From the NCBI GenBank assembly GCA_937941455.1, contig CALDHM010000005.1, positions 95,636 to 159,635 of the forward strand: DNA of 64,000 nt, in the 5' to 3' direction. The DNA is from an uncultured Pirellulaceae bacterium (lineage in GTDB: Bacteria > Planctomycetota > Planctomycetia > Pirellulales > Pirellulaceae). The position numbers and the translations under genes are program-made. Position 1 is the first letter of the stretch. Every line of letters starts with the position of its first letter. Shown piece after piece: positions 54,981-63,998 of the stretch. The notes below the pieces were generated by a model. The model made no database searches. It saw only the letters and a program-made list of their open reading frames with translations, and was not told the DNA's origin.

Positions 54981-55574
54981 TCAAGACCGGCCTGTTTCCT
55001 TGACGCTCTTGATCAATTTGCGGAAATGCTCTTCGTTTTCGCTGACCGTCTTGTGCGGCCCGTAGAACTTGACGAAATACAAACCGCTGTCGTCCGTCTC
55101 GATGATCGCGCCGAGCATTCGATAACCTTCGCGTTCGGTTTTCGGACCTGCTGGACCACCCATGGAATCCAGATACGTCCCGCTGATGTCGACAATGTGG
55201 ACCGTCAAGCCGTTGACTTCCAGCTTTTCGACCTTTGCAGTTTCCTCGGGATCATTATCGGGAGTTGCCAGGAATTGTCCTTTCCACCGCGCGATGTTCG
55301 CCTCGACCGTGCCCCCCGATCCCATGATCGTTAGGCGGCCATCGGTGTCGTCTCCCTCCGCTTTGGGAATGGCAAATTCGACCTCGACAACGTTCGTGCG
55401 CGGCGTGACCTTTTTCCAAAGCCCCGTGGCTGTCATCTGGATCGAGTCCTGAGCGACCTTGAAGCGGATGTCTTCCTTCGTTGCCGTCTGCTCTTGGCCC
55501 ATCGCTGGTCCAAAGCCGTTCCAACAAATCAAGCCTGCCAAGGCCAATACAAAAATGAACGTGCGTCGCAACAT
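54981..55574 (-). CDS. secreted protein of unknown function
   Basis: A 197-residue protein from ATG 55574 with AGGA eight bases upstream. The signal peptide is FIFVLALAGLICWNGFGPAMG. The mature part looks like a compact beta-rich domain: RFKVAQDSIQMTATGLWKKV, VEVEFAIPKAEGDDTDGRLT, VHIVDISGTYLDSMGG and IIETDDSGLYFVKFYGPHKT. No catalytic motif stands out. Family members with this layout occur in planctomycetes as hypothetical periplasmic proteins. Its 3' end faces that of xerC with 58 bases between the stops. Confidence 0.8.
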   Translation of the reverse strand: MLRRTFIFVLALAGLICWNGFGPAMGQEQTATKEDIRFKVAQDSIQMTATGLWKKVTPRTNVVEVEFAIPKAEGDDTDGRLTIMGSGGTVEANIARWKGQFLATPDNDPEETAKVEKLEVNGLTVHIVDISGTYLDSMGGPAGPKTEREGYRMLGAIIETDDSGLYFVKFYGPHKTVSENEEHFRKLIKSVKETGRS

Positions 55575-55970
55575 GGAGTAATTCCTGAGTAAACAAAAGT
55601 GAGTTGGTTTTTCCGACTAAGCTTTGTGCCAAAACCATTGGCCGGCACGCGTTGGCGTCCGGCGTTCGCGACAATAGCGGTCTAAAGCACCGCGGCCGAC
55701 AGGCTTTGGCCTAAGGCCTAATAGAAAACAATTCGGTGCGGTTTTCAAGGCACAGCGAGCCGATCGCGATACCGCTCGCCCTCCCGCATAATCACTACTA
55801 CCGTAAAACTCCGGGCCGAACCCTACGATTTTTCCTCAGGTTTTCCTGAAATTCCCCGCCCCTTGCCCACGGCGCGGTAGATTCCCGCAAAGGGTACCCT
55901 AACCTGCGCCTCGCCGACCGCTCACGCGCTGTGCGAAATCTCGATTCGGCATGGCCTTGGATTGGGGCTG
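55575..55970. other. divergent intergenic region with a palindromic repeat
   Basis: A 396-bp gap between the secreted-protein gene (minus) and the DUF11 gene (plus). It contains palindromic repeat copy 2. The rest has no ORF or clear promoter. Confidence 0.5.
55617..55722. repeat. roughly 105-bp imperfect palindromic dispersed repeat, copy 2
   Basis: Left arm GCTTTGTGCCAAAACCATTG then GCCGG; right arm GGCCGACAGGCTTTGGCC then TAAGGCC. The core ACGCGTTGGCGTCCGG matches copy 1 (ACGCGTTAGCGTCCGG) at 15 of 16 bases. Same orientation as copy 1. Confidence 0.75.
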
Positions 55971-58667
55971 ATGGAAATGGCATCGGAAGTCATGAATACA
56001 AAACGAAGACTGACGGAGGATCGGCTGGCTCGCGTGGCGCGGCTTGTCTGCTTGGCTTTGATCCTGGCGATCAGCAGCCCCGTCGCCGCTCAAATTCGTA
56101 TTCCCGCCATCGATCCCACCGGCTCCCGAATTTTTTCGTCCGAGGGCACCACCCTGCTGACGCCTTTCCAAGCGGCACATGCCGGCGGGCAGCACGGCAT
56201 GCATCAAGGTCGCAGCGGCCTGTTCTCCCATCATCGCCAACAACCCGGCGATCAGCATCCCGCGAATCATTCCCGTCTGTTCGGCCATCACAGCCGGTCT
56301 CAACCCGGCCCTGTTGAACCAGCGTTTACCCAACCCCCGCCGATTGTCGGTAGTTGCCATGGTGGTTGCGGCAAACCCGGTTGCACCGGCTGCAAACATA
56401 TCATTCCCCAAATCAAGCTGCCGGAGAAACCCGGCAAGGCAGGCCAAATCATCATGACGCCGCATCGAATCATCGCACCGGTCGGCGCCGAAGTCGTGGT
56501 GTTGGCCGGCATCTGCGGCAACGACGGCCATTTGGTGATCAACCAACCCCTGGAATGGATGCTCTCCAACGACAGCGTCGGTCAGATCATCGAGGTCGGG
56601 GGGATGGAGCACCCGAACTTCAACCAAATGGTGCCACCCACATCAAAAAAATTCGACGGCCAGTACGCTTGGGGCCGCACCGGACTCAAGGAAAAAACGC
56701 TGACCCGCGGCACGCCGACCCCTTGCGACGATATCGATCTGGTCAAGGGGCAAACTTACGTCAGCGTCTCTTCGGCGTCCCCCGGCACGATGTACCTCAC
56801 CTGCGTCGCTCCCAAGGCCGCCGGGTGGGACAAACGCCGCGCGACGACCATCATCCACTGGGTTGACGGCGTGTGGAGCATTCCCCTGCCGACGCGAGCT
56901 ACCAGCGGCACCACGCAACCTTTGACAACCGTCGTTTCCCGAGTCTCCGACAATTCTGGCATCGCCGGCTGGAAGATCCGCTACACGATCGTCGATGGCG
57001 CTCCCGCTGAATTCGTCCCCACGGGCTCGCAGATGGCAGAGGTCGAAACGAACACCCAAGGCCAGGGGACAGTGCAAATTCGTCAACAAGCGGGCAAGGT
57101 CCAGCCCGGCACCACCAACATTCGCGTCGACGTGATCCGCCCTAGCATGTTGGGCGAGCCGGAGTTGGTGGTCGAAAGTGGCGTAACGAGCGTCACCTGG
57201 AGTGCTCCGGCTCTAGCCATCACCGTCCGCGGGGTAGACGTTGCGTCGTTGAATCAAGCCTACAACTATCGCGTGGAGATCACCAATCCGGGCGACCAGG
57301 TCGCTCGTGGGGTCGTGGTGCGAACTGACGACTTGCCCAACGACCTGAAATTTATCAGCAGCAATCCCAAACCAGCCGAATATGGCCGCAGTTACCAGTG
57401 GCAATTGGGCGATATTCAACCAGGCGAACCCCCCCGCATCATCGACGTCCAACTCCGCGGCGAATCGCGCGGCATGAAGCGGGTGTGCTTTACGGTCAGC
57501 AGCCAAAACGACAACCTGTCGACCGAGGCTTGCGCTGAAACCGAAGTCGCCGCGCCCTGCCTGGGACTAGCAATCACCGGGAATTCCGCGGGCGTCGTCG
57601 GACAACAAGCGACCTTCACGATCGACGTCGACAATCAGTGCGATGAGCCGCTGGAAAATGTACGCATCAGCGCCTCCTACGAGGCGGGACTCGCCGTACC
57701 GGGCATGGGAAATCCCCTTGTGCTCCAGGTCGGTCGGCTCGAGTTCGGCGAACATCGTGAGATCCCGCTTATTTTCGATCTCGTTGCTCCTGGCGATCAA
57801 TGCTTCATTATCTCGGTCACCGCTGACGGCAATCACACCGCCACCGCACGGCGCTGCATCGAAGTCCGCCAGGCCGCTATCGGCTCGGCGACCTTGACGG
57901 TCGACGGCAGTCGGCTGGTCCAGGTCAACGATCCAGTCGAAGCCCGAGTGCGAATCGCCAACCGGGGCAACACTCCGCTCCGCGGAATCAAAATCGTCAA
58001 CAAGTTTTCACCGTCGCTGCAACCGACCGCCGCAACGGATGGCATCCGCCAGGATTGGTTGGGGCGCGATTTGCTGTTCTTGATCGACGAGTTGTTGCCC
58101 GGCCAAGAAATCTTGCTCGAGGTCCGTTACCTTGCGACCGCGCTCGACGGCAACGCCTTCACGCAGTTCACGATGACAGAACCCTTGCAAGTCGAGGACC
58201 GGCTCCCCATTCGCATCGACCAGCGCATCGGGGACACTCCGTCCGGCGGGGGCGGTATCGCAATCCCCGGTGACCCGAGCGGAGGACTGGCAATCCAGGT
58301 CAAGTCGCTGACACCGTCGATTCCGGCCAATGCGTCGACACGTGCCCAATTGGATTTCTCCGTCCGGAATACACGCAGCACCTCGATGCGGAACGTCGAA
58401 ATTGTGATGCTGGTTCCGCCAGGCCTGACCCTCGTGGGCTTCGAAGAGGCCGAAGGGCTGCTCAATATCGACCAACAACGGAGCAATGAGCGGCAGTACT
58501 TCATTCAGACCCGCCGCGAGTTGCGAGCCGGCGAAACCCTGAATTTCCGCGCCGCCGTCGTCGGCAACCGTCCGGGCCAAATGGTCTTCGAGGTCCAAGC
58601 GATCAGCGCCGATTCAATCAACGTGCAAAGCGGATCGGCGGTGGTCAACGTGACGCCTGTGCAGTAA
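55971..58667 (+). CDS. large secreted DUF11-type surface protein
   Basis: A protein of about 898 residues; starts at ATG 55971, 55977 or 55992 are all possible (the frame is open from TTG 55962). A signal peptide (LVCLALILAISSPVAAQ) is followed by a His/Gly/Gln-rich segment and a Cys cluster (SCHGGCGKPGCTGCKHI). Then come several Ig-like or DUF11 modules: GVDVASLNQAYNYRVEITNP, NSAGVVGQQATFTIDVDNQC, LTVDGSRLVQVNDPVEARVR and RAQLDFSVRNTRSTSMRNVE. These are typical of very large planctomycete surface proteins. No catalytic site. The gene stands alone and diverges from the secreted-protein gene at 54981-55574. Confidence 0.88.
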   Translation: MEMASEVMNTKRRLTEDRLARVARLVCLALILAISSPVAAQIRIPAIDPTGSRIFSSEGTTLLTPFQAAHAGGQHGMHQGRSGLFSHHRQQPGDQHPANHSRLFGHHSRSQPGPVEPAFTQPPPIVGSCHGGCGKPGCTGCKHIIPQIKLPEKPGKAGQIIMTPHRIIAPVGAEVVVLAGICGNDGHLVINQPLEWMLSNDSVGQIIEVGGMEHPNFNQMVPPTSKKFDGQYAWGRTGLKEKTLTRGTPTPCDDIDLVKGQTYVSVSSASPGTMYLTCVAPKAAGWDKRRATTIIHWVDGVWSIPLPTRATSGTTQPLTTVVSRVSDNSGIAGWKIRYTIVDGAPAEFVPTGSQMAEVETNTQGQGTVQIRQQAGKVQPGTTNIRVDVIRPSMLGEPELVVESGVTSVTWSAPALAITVRGVDVASLNQAYNYRVEITNPGDQVARGVVVRTDDLPNDLKFISSNPKPAEYGRSYQWQLGDIQPGEPPRIIDVQLRGESRGMKRVCFTVSSQNDNLSTEACAETEVAAPCLGLAITGNSAGVVGQQATFTIDVDNQCDEPLENVRISASYEAGLAVPGMGNPLVLQVGRLEFGEHREIPLIFDLVAPGDQCFIISVTADGNHTATARRCIEVRQAAIGSATLTVDGSRLVQVNDPVEARVRIANRGNTPLRGIKIVNKFSPSLQPTAATDGIRQDWLGRDLLFLIDELLPGQEILLEVRYLATALDGNAFTQFTMTEPLQVEDRLPIRIDQRIGDTPSGGGGIAIPGDPSGGLAIQVKSLTPSIPANASTRAQLDFSVRNTRSTSMRNVEIVMLVPPGLTLVGFEEAEGLLNIDQQRSNERQYFIQTRRELRAGETLNFRAAVVGNRPGQMVFEVQAISADSINVQSGSAVVNVTPVQ

Positions 58668-58839
58668 AAACCGAGCTCCAGACTGTCAGAAATCCGACCC
58701 GAAACAGAAGGGATGACCCGAGACATCAGCGAGATGGCGGCCATCATTTCGTTTTCTAATCTCCCTCCGAGATCGTCGACGCACAAACCCAGAAAAGATT
58801 AGCCATTCCCAAAGAGATTAACCGTCGTTGTTCCTCTAC

Positions 58840-58884
58840 TCACCCTCTGGGAGAGTCGGGCCGCAGGCCCGGAGAGGGGGGAAT
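58840..58884 (+). repeat. dispersed intergenic hairpin of the GGGAGAG...GAGAGGGGG family
   Basis: CACCCTCTGGGAGAGTCGGG then CCGCAGGCCCGGAGAGGGGG. Inner palindrome CGGGCC-GCA-GGCCCG. Closest to the 26619 copy. It lies in the 265-bp gap after the DUF11 gene. Confidence 0.7.
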
Positions 58885-58932
58885 GCAAAGAAGAGTGTCA
58901 ATCTGACTTAGCCTGAGGCAGGTGCGAATCGA

Positions 58933-59403
58933 TCAAGTCGACGCCAACTGAAATTCGTAAACTTGGGCCGAATTCAAATCATCGATTTGCTCATTCATCG
59001 TCATCACGTCGTAGATCACGCCGACGAATAATAACCCACCCGTCAACAAATAGACGATTCCCGTTACGAACTTACCTTGGTAGAAACGGTGCAAGCCGAA
59101 AACGCCCCCGATCCACAGCAGCAACCAAGCGACGTTGTAATCGACGGCACCGACTTGATACCGAGCGCGGCAATCCTGCACCATGCCAGGTATCAAGAAC
59201 AAATCGACGATCCAGCCAATCCCGAGCAATCCCATCGTCAGCAGGTACAGCAGACCGCTCCACGGCCGACCCAAAAAGAAACGGTGGGCACCGAACATTC
59301 CGAACAGCCAGGCAATGTAGGCCAAGGCCAGATGGTGCGTGTCGACATATCCCACCGGGACGTACTTCACATACTGCTTGTGCGGCTGCTGGTTGAATCC
59401 CAT
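58933..59403 (-). CDS. membrane protein with two TM2 domains
   Basis: A 156-residue protein from ATG 59403 with AGGAA seven bases upstream. Two tandem TM2-type modules are seen, each a G-x-H/D-R-F pattern between two helices: LFGMFGAHRFFLGRPWSGLL then YLLTMGLLGIGWIVDLFLIP, and LWIGGVFGLHRFYQGKFVTG then VYLLTGGLLFVGVIYDV. The N-terminus (MGFNQQPHKQYVKYVPVGYV) is cytosolic-looking, and the end is acidic. TM2 proteins are usually single-domain; a double copy is a planctomycete-type variation. Function unknown. Not linked to neighbours by operon structure. Confidence 0.88.
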   Translation of the reverse strand: MGFNQQPHKQYVKYVPVGYVDTHHLALAYIAWLFGMFGAHRFFLGRPWSGLLYLLTMGLLGIGWIVDLFLIPGMVQDCRARYQVGAVDYNVAWLLLWIGGVFGLHRFYQGKFVTGIVYLLTGGLLFVGVIYDVMTMNEQIDDLNSAQVYEFQLAST

Positions 59404-59609
59404 GGCGGTTTCCTGTTACGGTTCGCGGAAAGCCTGATTACGGGTATTCGCGACAGCTTGCCCAATCTTGGTAAGAAAACCGGGCTTTTTCGCCAAACAA
59501 ACGTGTGGAATTTTTTGCGGCCGCTTTTGGTTCGTTTTTCGCAAGAAATGCGGGCCATTTAGGGGGCGCTCACATTCGTCGAGAACAACGACGGGAGTTT
59601 CTCGGTTCT

Positions 59610-61208
59610 CTAAGCGTCAGACTTGGACGGATTGGCCGACGAGTCTGATCTTGCGGCATCGGACTCGACCACCGGCGTGACGGTGACGACGGCCCCCTGG
59701 ACTTGGATAACACGGACCATCGAACCCGGTTCGACGAAATCGCCATCGCTGACGACATCGACGAATTTCCCGGCAAATCGAGCCCGCCCCGCCGGCCGCA
59801 GCACCGTTACCGCCTGGCCCCAGTCCCCCACCGAGACGATGGGATGAGCCGGTGCGGCCGGCTTGGCGTTGCCCAGTTCTTTCGACGCCGAGTCCCCCCC
59901 TTCCACGTTGGGCGGAGGCAGGACGATTTGATTAAGCACCGGAATTTGACCGACCCGCCGCGTGATGAGGGCACAACCCACCAACACAACTAGGGCCGCA
60001 CCCAACACCGTCGCCAGTGTCGTGATGAACTGGTTCATTTCGGTCGTCGTGCGGGGGATCACAAAATGCTGCCCTGCCAGAACCGCACTCGATAAAATCA
60101 TCAGCACGCCGATCAACCCAGTGATCCCCCACCCCGGGATCACGAACAACTCGAGCAACAAAAACGCGACGCCGCCGATGAACAGGAGAATTTCGAGCAA
60201 GCCCGCGGTTCCCCCCATGACGCTGCTCCAGAAAAAAAGTCCCGCACAAATGAAGGCGATCACCCCGCCGATTCCGATCCCGGGGCTACTCAATTCGAAG
60301 TACAACGCTAACGTGCCGACAACGATCAGGAGCCCCACCATGAACGGATGACCAAAGAAAGCCGCCAGCCGGTCGGTCGTCTTGAAGCTCATCCGCCGCA
60401 GCTTGTCGGCGGGATAATTCAGAACGTCCGGCAAATCGCTCGCGTCGCCGACGGTTTGGCTAGCCAAGCCCACATCGACCAATCTTGTCCCCGTCAATTC
60501 GAGAAACCGCTCGGGACCGCTTTCGGGGATAAGTTCCCATTCGGCACCGAGTTTGTTTTCCTCGCCCACGCGCAACGTGCGGAAGATTCGACGCCCTTCG
60601 GCATCGATCCGCGTGAACACTTGGACGTCCTTGTCGATCATCGCCTCGATCAACTCGGGAGGCCTCCCTTTGGCTTCCGCCAACCCGCGCCCGAAGGCAA
60701 CGACGTCGGACACGATCTTGGCCGGCGCGAACCGAAACGCGAATTCGCCGAAGTCCGGTCGGATGACTCCGATGTCCCCGATCCGCGCGTTGGGGCCGAC
60801 GATCAACTCGTCGCAACCAAACGAGGCCAACGCCGCTCCGCTAAGCGCCTGCCGCTGACACAGGGCCACCGTATAAGCCCAGTCGACGTCCCGCAGCATT
60901 TCGGCGATCCCATAACTGGCCTCCAGTTCGCCTCCGGGACTATCGAATTCGACGATCACTAAATCGGCTCCGTGCCGTTTCGCCCCCTCCAACCGCGACC
61001 GCAGATAACGGAGTCGCGTTCCGTTGATCGGTCCAAAAAACTCGATCAGGACCGGTCGCTCTATGGCTGGCGGGCGCGGTTTAACGCCGCGCTTTTCCGC
61101 CGATTGACCGTTCGCCAAGTCGCCGCCCAGCAAACTGACAGCAAGCGCCAACACCCCCAAAACTCGGCGAAAGGAACGAGGGGCATATCTGCAGAGGAAC
61201 GGCGACAT
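59610..61208 (-). CDS. NfeD-family membrane serine protease (ClpP/SppA-like)
   Basis: A 532-residue protein with an N-terminal signal (VLGVLALAVSLLGGDLANG). An SppA/ClpP-like domain spans about 50-240: VIVEFDSPGGELEASYGIAE, then RQALSGAALASFGCDELIVG with a probable nucleophile S123, and GPNARIGDIGVIR. Several transmembrane helices follow (GLLIVVGTLALYFEL, GGVIAFICAGLFFWSSVMGG, LLFIGGVAFLLLELFVIPGW). The end is an OB-fold NfeD domain (GDWGQAVTVLRPAGRARFAG, then PGSMVRVIQVQGAVVTVTPV). Family knowledge: NfeD proteases act on membrane proteins and are often paired with an SPFH stomatin; here the SPFH pair hflKC is 20 kb away, not adjacent. Confidence 0.93.
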   Translation of the reverse strand: MSPFLCRYAPRSFRRVLGVLALAVSLLGGDLANGQSAEKRGVKPRPPAIERPVLIEFFGPINGTRLRYLRSRLEGAKRHGADLVIVEFDSPGGELEASYGIAEMLRDVDWAYTVALCQRQALSGAALASFGCDELIVGPNARIGDIGVIRPDFGEFAFRFAPAKIVSDVVAFGRGLAEAKGRPPELIEAMIDKDVQVFTRIDAEGRRIFRTLRVGEENKLGAEWELIPESGPERFLELTGTRLVDVGLASQTVGDASDLPDVLNYPADKLRRMSFKTTDRLAAFFGHPFMVGLLIVVGTLALYFELSSPGIGIGGVIAFICAGLFFWSSVMGGTAGLLEILLFIGGVAFLLLELFVIPGWGITGLIGVLMILSSAVLAGQHFVIPRTTTEMNQFITTLATVLGAALVVLVGCALITRRVGQIPVLNQIVLPPPNVEGGDSASKELGNAKPAAPAHPIVSVGDWGQAVTVLRPAGRARFAGKFVDVVSDGDFVEPGSMVRVIQVQGAVVTVTPVVESDAARSDSSANPSKSDA

Positions 61209-61512
61209 GAGCGAGCTAGCGGGCGAAATTCTGATTTGGACTTTTTCCTACGTTCAGGTTAGATTGTTTCCCAACTGGTTCGACTCCGTCAATCGGCGTC
61301 AGGAAAACCGCTCGGAAAATCGGCGTCGACACCAGCGGCCGAAACCAATCGGCCGACGCAAGCCCTGCGATTCGCGTCACGGAGCGACCGATCGCAGCCA
61401 GCGACGTCCCAATCACGTCGCTGCGTCATTTGCGAAACAACCCCGAGGTGCCGAACCGCCTGGCGTGCGGTGCGACGCGCGGGGCTGCAACTTCACATGG
61501 GAGATGTCAAGG
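61209..61512. other. divergent promoter region
   Basis: A 304-bp gap between nfeD-like (minus) and the thioredoxin-protease gene (plus). The frame of the latter is open from 61207, but that part is Arg-rich and not protein-like. No promoter is clear. Confidence 0.45.
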
Positions 61513-63180
61513 ATGACGAATCATCATCGCTCGCCGCGCCGCGCCGCGACGACAGTATTTGGGCATGCAATACTGCCTTGGGCGTTCGCCATGGTTGTCG
61601 TTTGGCTGGCCGCCTGCCCCCTCAGTTGGGCCCGCCAGGACGGCGGAGGTGCTCGGGTCTACTTCTTCTCGATGGAGCAATGCCCCCCGTGTCGCCAGAT
61701 GGAACCGATGATCGACGAGTTGATCCGCCAAGGCTACCCCGTGACGAAAATCGACGCGCGCAGCCAAGCCGAATGGACCAGCCGCTTTCAAGTCACCCAA
61801 ACGCCGACTTTGATCTTCACCATCGGCAATCGTGAGGTCGCTCGCGAGCAAGGACTCGTCCCGTTGGCGAACATCCAAGCCTGGTTTCTACAAACTCGCT
61901 CACAAGCCCTATCCGCTGGGGCACCATCACAAGCCACCAGCATCACCCGCGCCCCAGCCACCGACTCGCCGCGACAACCCGAATCCCGACGTGCCGCGCC
62001 AACCCAGCCCCCGCAAACCGCAGCCGAACTGGCCGCCATGCGGGCTACCGTACGGCTCAAAATCGACGACGGCAACAGTTATGGCTTCGGAACAGGGACC
62101 GTGATCCATTCCCACGACGGGGAAAGTCTGGTTCTGACCTGCGGCCACCTGTTTCGTGAGTCCGGCCATAAGGGAGTTTTAACCGCCGATGTCGATTGGA
62201 CCGGCGAACGACCGCTGACAGTTCCTGCCGAGTTGATCTCTTACGATGCCGATGCCAACGATGTCGCCCTGATCGTCATTCGCCCCGGCTTTGCGATTCC
62301 ACCCGTACCCCTCGCGCCGGCCGACACCAAGATTCCTCTGGGGGAGGAAGTCTTCAGCATCGGTTGCGACAAGGGGGCTCCGCCAACCATCCGACAAACT
62401 TCGATCAAAAACCATGCCATCTACGACGGCTCGAAAAAGTACGACACGGTGGGCCGACCCACGATCGGCCGCAGTGGGGGGGGGCTGTTTCGCCGGGATG
62501 GCTCTCTGATCGGCGTGTGCAATGCCGCCGCCGTGCGCGAGGACGAAGGGATCTTCACATCGCTCGATAACGTCTACACGCAAATCAACCGTTCGGGCTT
62601 GGCCCACCTGTTTCCCGCACCGGCCGCGCGACCTGAGTCGCGTGTCGCCAGCCAAACACCGGACAGCAAGCGTGTTCCCCGCCATCCGATGGAACTCGGC
62701 GACGTTGCCCCCTCGCGCCCGACACCGGAGCCCAGCCCGGAGCTCCTCGCGTTGGCCGAAGAGATCAACTCCCGCGGTCGCGTTAGTGCCCACCTACCAC
62801 CGGGAAAAATGATGCCACCCGCCTCACGAATTCTCAACCCGATCCCACCCGTCCGCCAGGTCTCGCACGACACACCACCGGCTGCGCCCTTCGCGAACCG
62901 AATCGCCGAGAGAAACCGTGAGGATTATGAGATGATCGTGGTTGTACGGTCGAAGCAAAATCCGCGGGACACCCAGACGCTTGTAATTAATGCCGCCGAT
63001 GCGGAGCTCTTGCAAGAACTCCGTCGCCGCTCCGAACAAGGCGGATCGGCTTGGGATGCCCGATTCGCCGAATTGCGGTCGTCCATGCCCGAGATTCCAG
63101 CCCCAGCAGAATCCTATCGCCCCGGCCTCCGCGCACAGTCGCCCGACAACGTCGCACCCCGACCAGCGACATGGCGGTAG
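61513..63180 (+). CDS. secreted thioredoxin-trypsin-like protease fusion
   Basis: A 555-residue protein from ATG 61513 (GGGAG ten bases upstream; ATG 61504 is also possible). The signal peptide region is AILPWAFAMVVVWLAACPLS. A thioredoxin-like domain carries CPPC at 57-60 and the cis-proline segment QVTQTPTLIFTI. After a Pro/Gln-rich linker a trypsin-like domain has the triad H212 (TCGHLF), D250 (ANDVALIVI) and S321 in GRSGGG. The last 200 residues are Pro-rich with an isolated conserved segment (YEMIVVVRSKQNPRDTQTLV). The two domains suggest redox-linked proteolysis in the periplasm, which is an inference. Confidence 0.88.
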   Translation: MTNHHRSPRRAATTVFGHAILPWAFAMVVVWLAACPLSWARQDGGGARVYFFSMEQCPPCRQMEPMIDELIRQGYPVTKIDARSQAEWTSRFQVTQTPTLIFTIGNREVAREQGLVPLANIQAWFLQTRSQALSAGAPSQATSITRAPATDSPRQPESRRAAPTQPPQTAAELAAMRATVRLKIDDGNSYGFGTGTVIHSHDGESLVLTCGHLFRESGHKGVLTADVDWTGERPLTVPAELISYDADANDVALIVIRPGFAIPPVPLAPADTKIPLGEEVFSIGCDKGAPPTIRQTSIKNHAIYDGSKKYDTVGRPTIGRSGGGLFRRDGSLIGVCNAAAVREDEGIFTSLDNVYTQINRSGLAHLFPAPAARPESRVASQTPDSKRVPRHPMELGDVAPSRPTPEPSPELLALAEEINSRGRVSAHLPPGKMMPPASRILNPIPPVRQVSHDTPPAAPFANRIAERNREDYEMIVVVRSKQNPRDTQTLVINAADAELLQELRRRSEQGGSAWDARFAELRSSMPEIPAPAESYRPGLRAQSPDNVAPRPATWR

Positions 63181-63476
63181 AGCAAAGTCCAAATACCCGC
63201 GATCAGCGGAAGCTTACGTCCTCACGGTTCGCAGGTACGTCCCATCGATACGTCTCAACGAAACGGCTTGTTGGTGCGATTCGTAGCTACGGTTCGGAGG
63301 TTCCGTTCCCCGTGCTACAACAACTAGCCCAAACAAGCCCAGCTTTCCACCACGCTTTAGCCTCAGTTCCCCTTGGATCGTGGCCCCCGCGTCTTGGCCC
63401 GATCGCAGCGATCGTTTTCGCCACGCTCCGGCCGCAAGGGGCGAAAATCGGGCCGCAGGCCCGAAGAGGGGGGGGC
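63181..63476. other. intergenic with a hairpin repeat at its right end
   Basis: Start of an 820-bp non-coding region that runs to the window edge. No credible ORF. Positions 63421-63476 hold a hairpin of the dispersed family (CGGGCCGCAGGCCCG then GAAGAGGGGGGGG). Confidence 0.5.
63421..63476 (+). repeat. dispersed intergenic hairpin, last copy
   Basis: GCGAAAATCGGGCCGCAGGC then CCGAAGAGGGGGGGG. It shares the palindrome CGGGCCGCAGGCCCG with the 58840 copy. Confidence 0.6.
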
Positions 63477-63584
63477 TGTCTCTGCCCGTGAGAATATTTC
63501 GCCGATGCGATATTGTAATTGCAAAAACTCGCTGAGATTCGACGCTGTATGTCTCTGCCCGTGAGAATATTTCGCCGATGCGAT
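63477..63584. repeat. two exact 35-bp direct repeats separated by 38 bp
   Basis: Copies at 63477-63511 and 63550-63584 are identical (TGTCTCTGCCCGTGAGAATA followed by TTTCGCCGATGCGAT). The 38-base spacer has no similarity to the repeat. Flanking bases differ, so the exact match is 35 bp. No third copy is seen in the next 400 bases. Confidence 0.9.
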
Positions 63585-63962
63585 GCTCGACCGGAAAAAA
63601 TTGTTCCAGCGACCGTTACCGGGCGAGCTTGGCGAAGGACGAGCAAGTTGATTCAAGGCCAGCGTGATTAGGCCTGCTACTCCGGTGTAAAAGGGGAGTT
63701 TTGACCGGAGCCTTGGAGGGGAATTTTGGAGCAACGGACTTTTTAGGCACCCCTTAGAAGTGTGGTGGCTATTCCGACAACGTGTCGCGAGCGGCGAGGT
63801 GATGCGAAAAACCCGGGACCCGCTCGCGTGCTGTAAATCCCTGCGCCCCAGTGGTTTACAAGATCGTTACTTTTGTCACGAATACGAAACACATGTTTAA
63901 AACAGAAACCTCTCGCAAAACCGTTGATTTATGTGGAAATTTACGCTTTAATTTAGGGGTCC
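63585..63962 (+). other. AT-rich leader-like region before a CRISPR-like repeat
   Basis: The last 110 bases become clearly AT-rich (GATCGTTACTTTTGTCACGA, then AATTTACGCTTTAATTTAGG), unlike the rest of the window. Further left, a degenerate duplication GGGGAGTTTTG / GGGGAATTTTGG lies at 63694-63735. This suits a CRISPR leader but has not been proved. Confidence 0.45.
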
Positions 63963-63998
63963 CTTTCCGCGTTCCTCGGAACGCGGCCTCATTGAAGC
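63963..63998 (+). CRISPR. candidate first CRISPR repeat at the window edge (one copy visible)
   Basis: A 36-base unit: a stem CCGCGTTCC / GGAACGCGG with a TC loop, followed by CCTCATTGAAGC. A GC-rich palindrome in front of an ATTGAAGC/ATTGAAAC-type 3' handle is the typical layout of type I repeats. It lies directly after the AT-rich leader-like region. Only one copy is inside the window, so periodicity cannot be shown, and no cas gene is visible. The exact left border is uncertain. Confidence 0.45.

Noticed and set aside
63477..63584. calling the 35-bp repeat pair a CRISPR array
   Set aside because: Only two copies, no internal palindrome, and the unit differs from the CRISPR-like 36-mer nearby.
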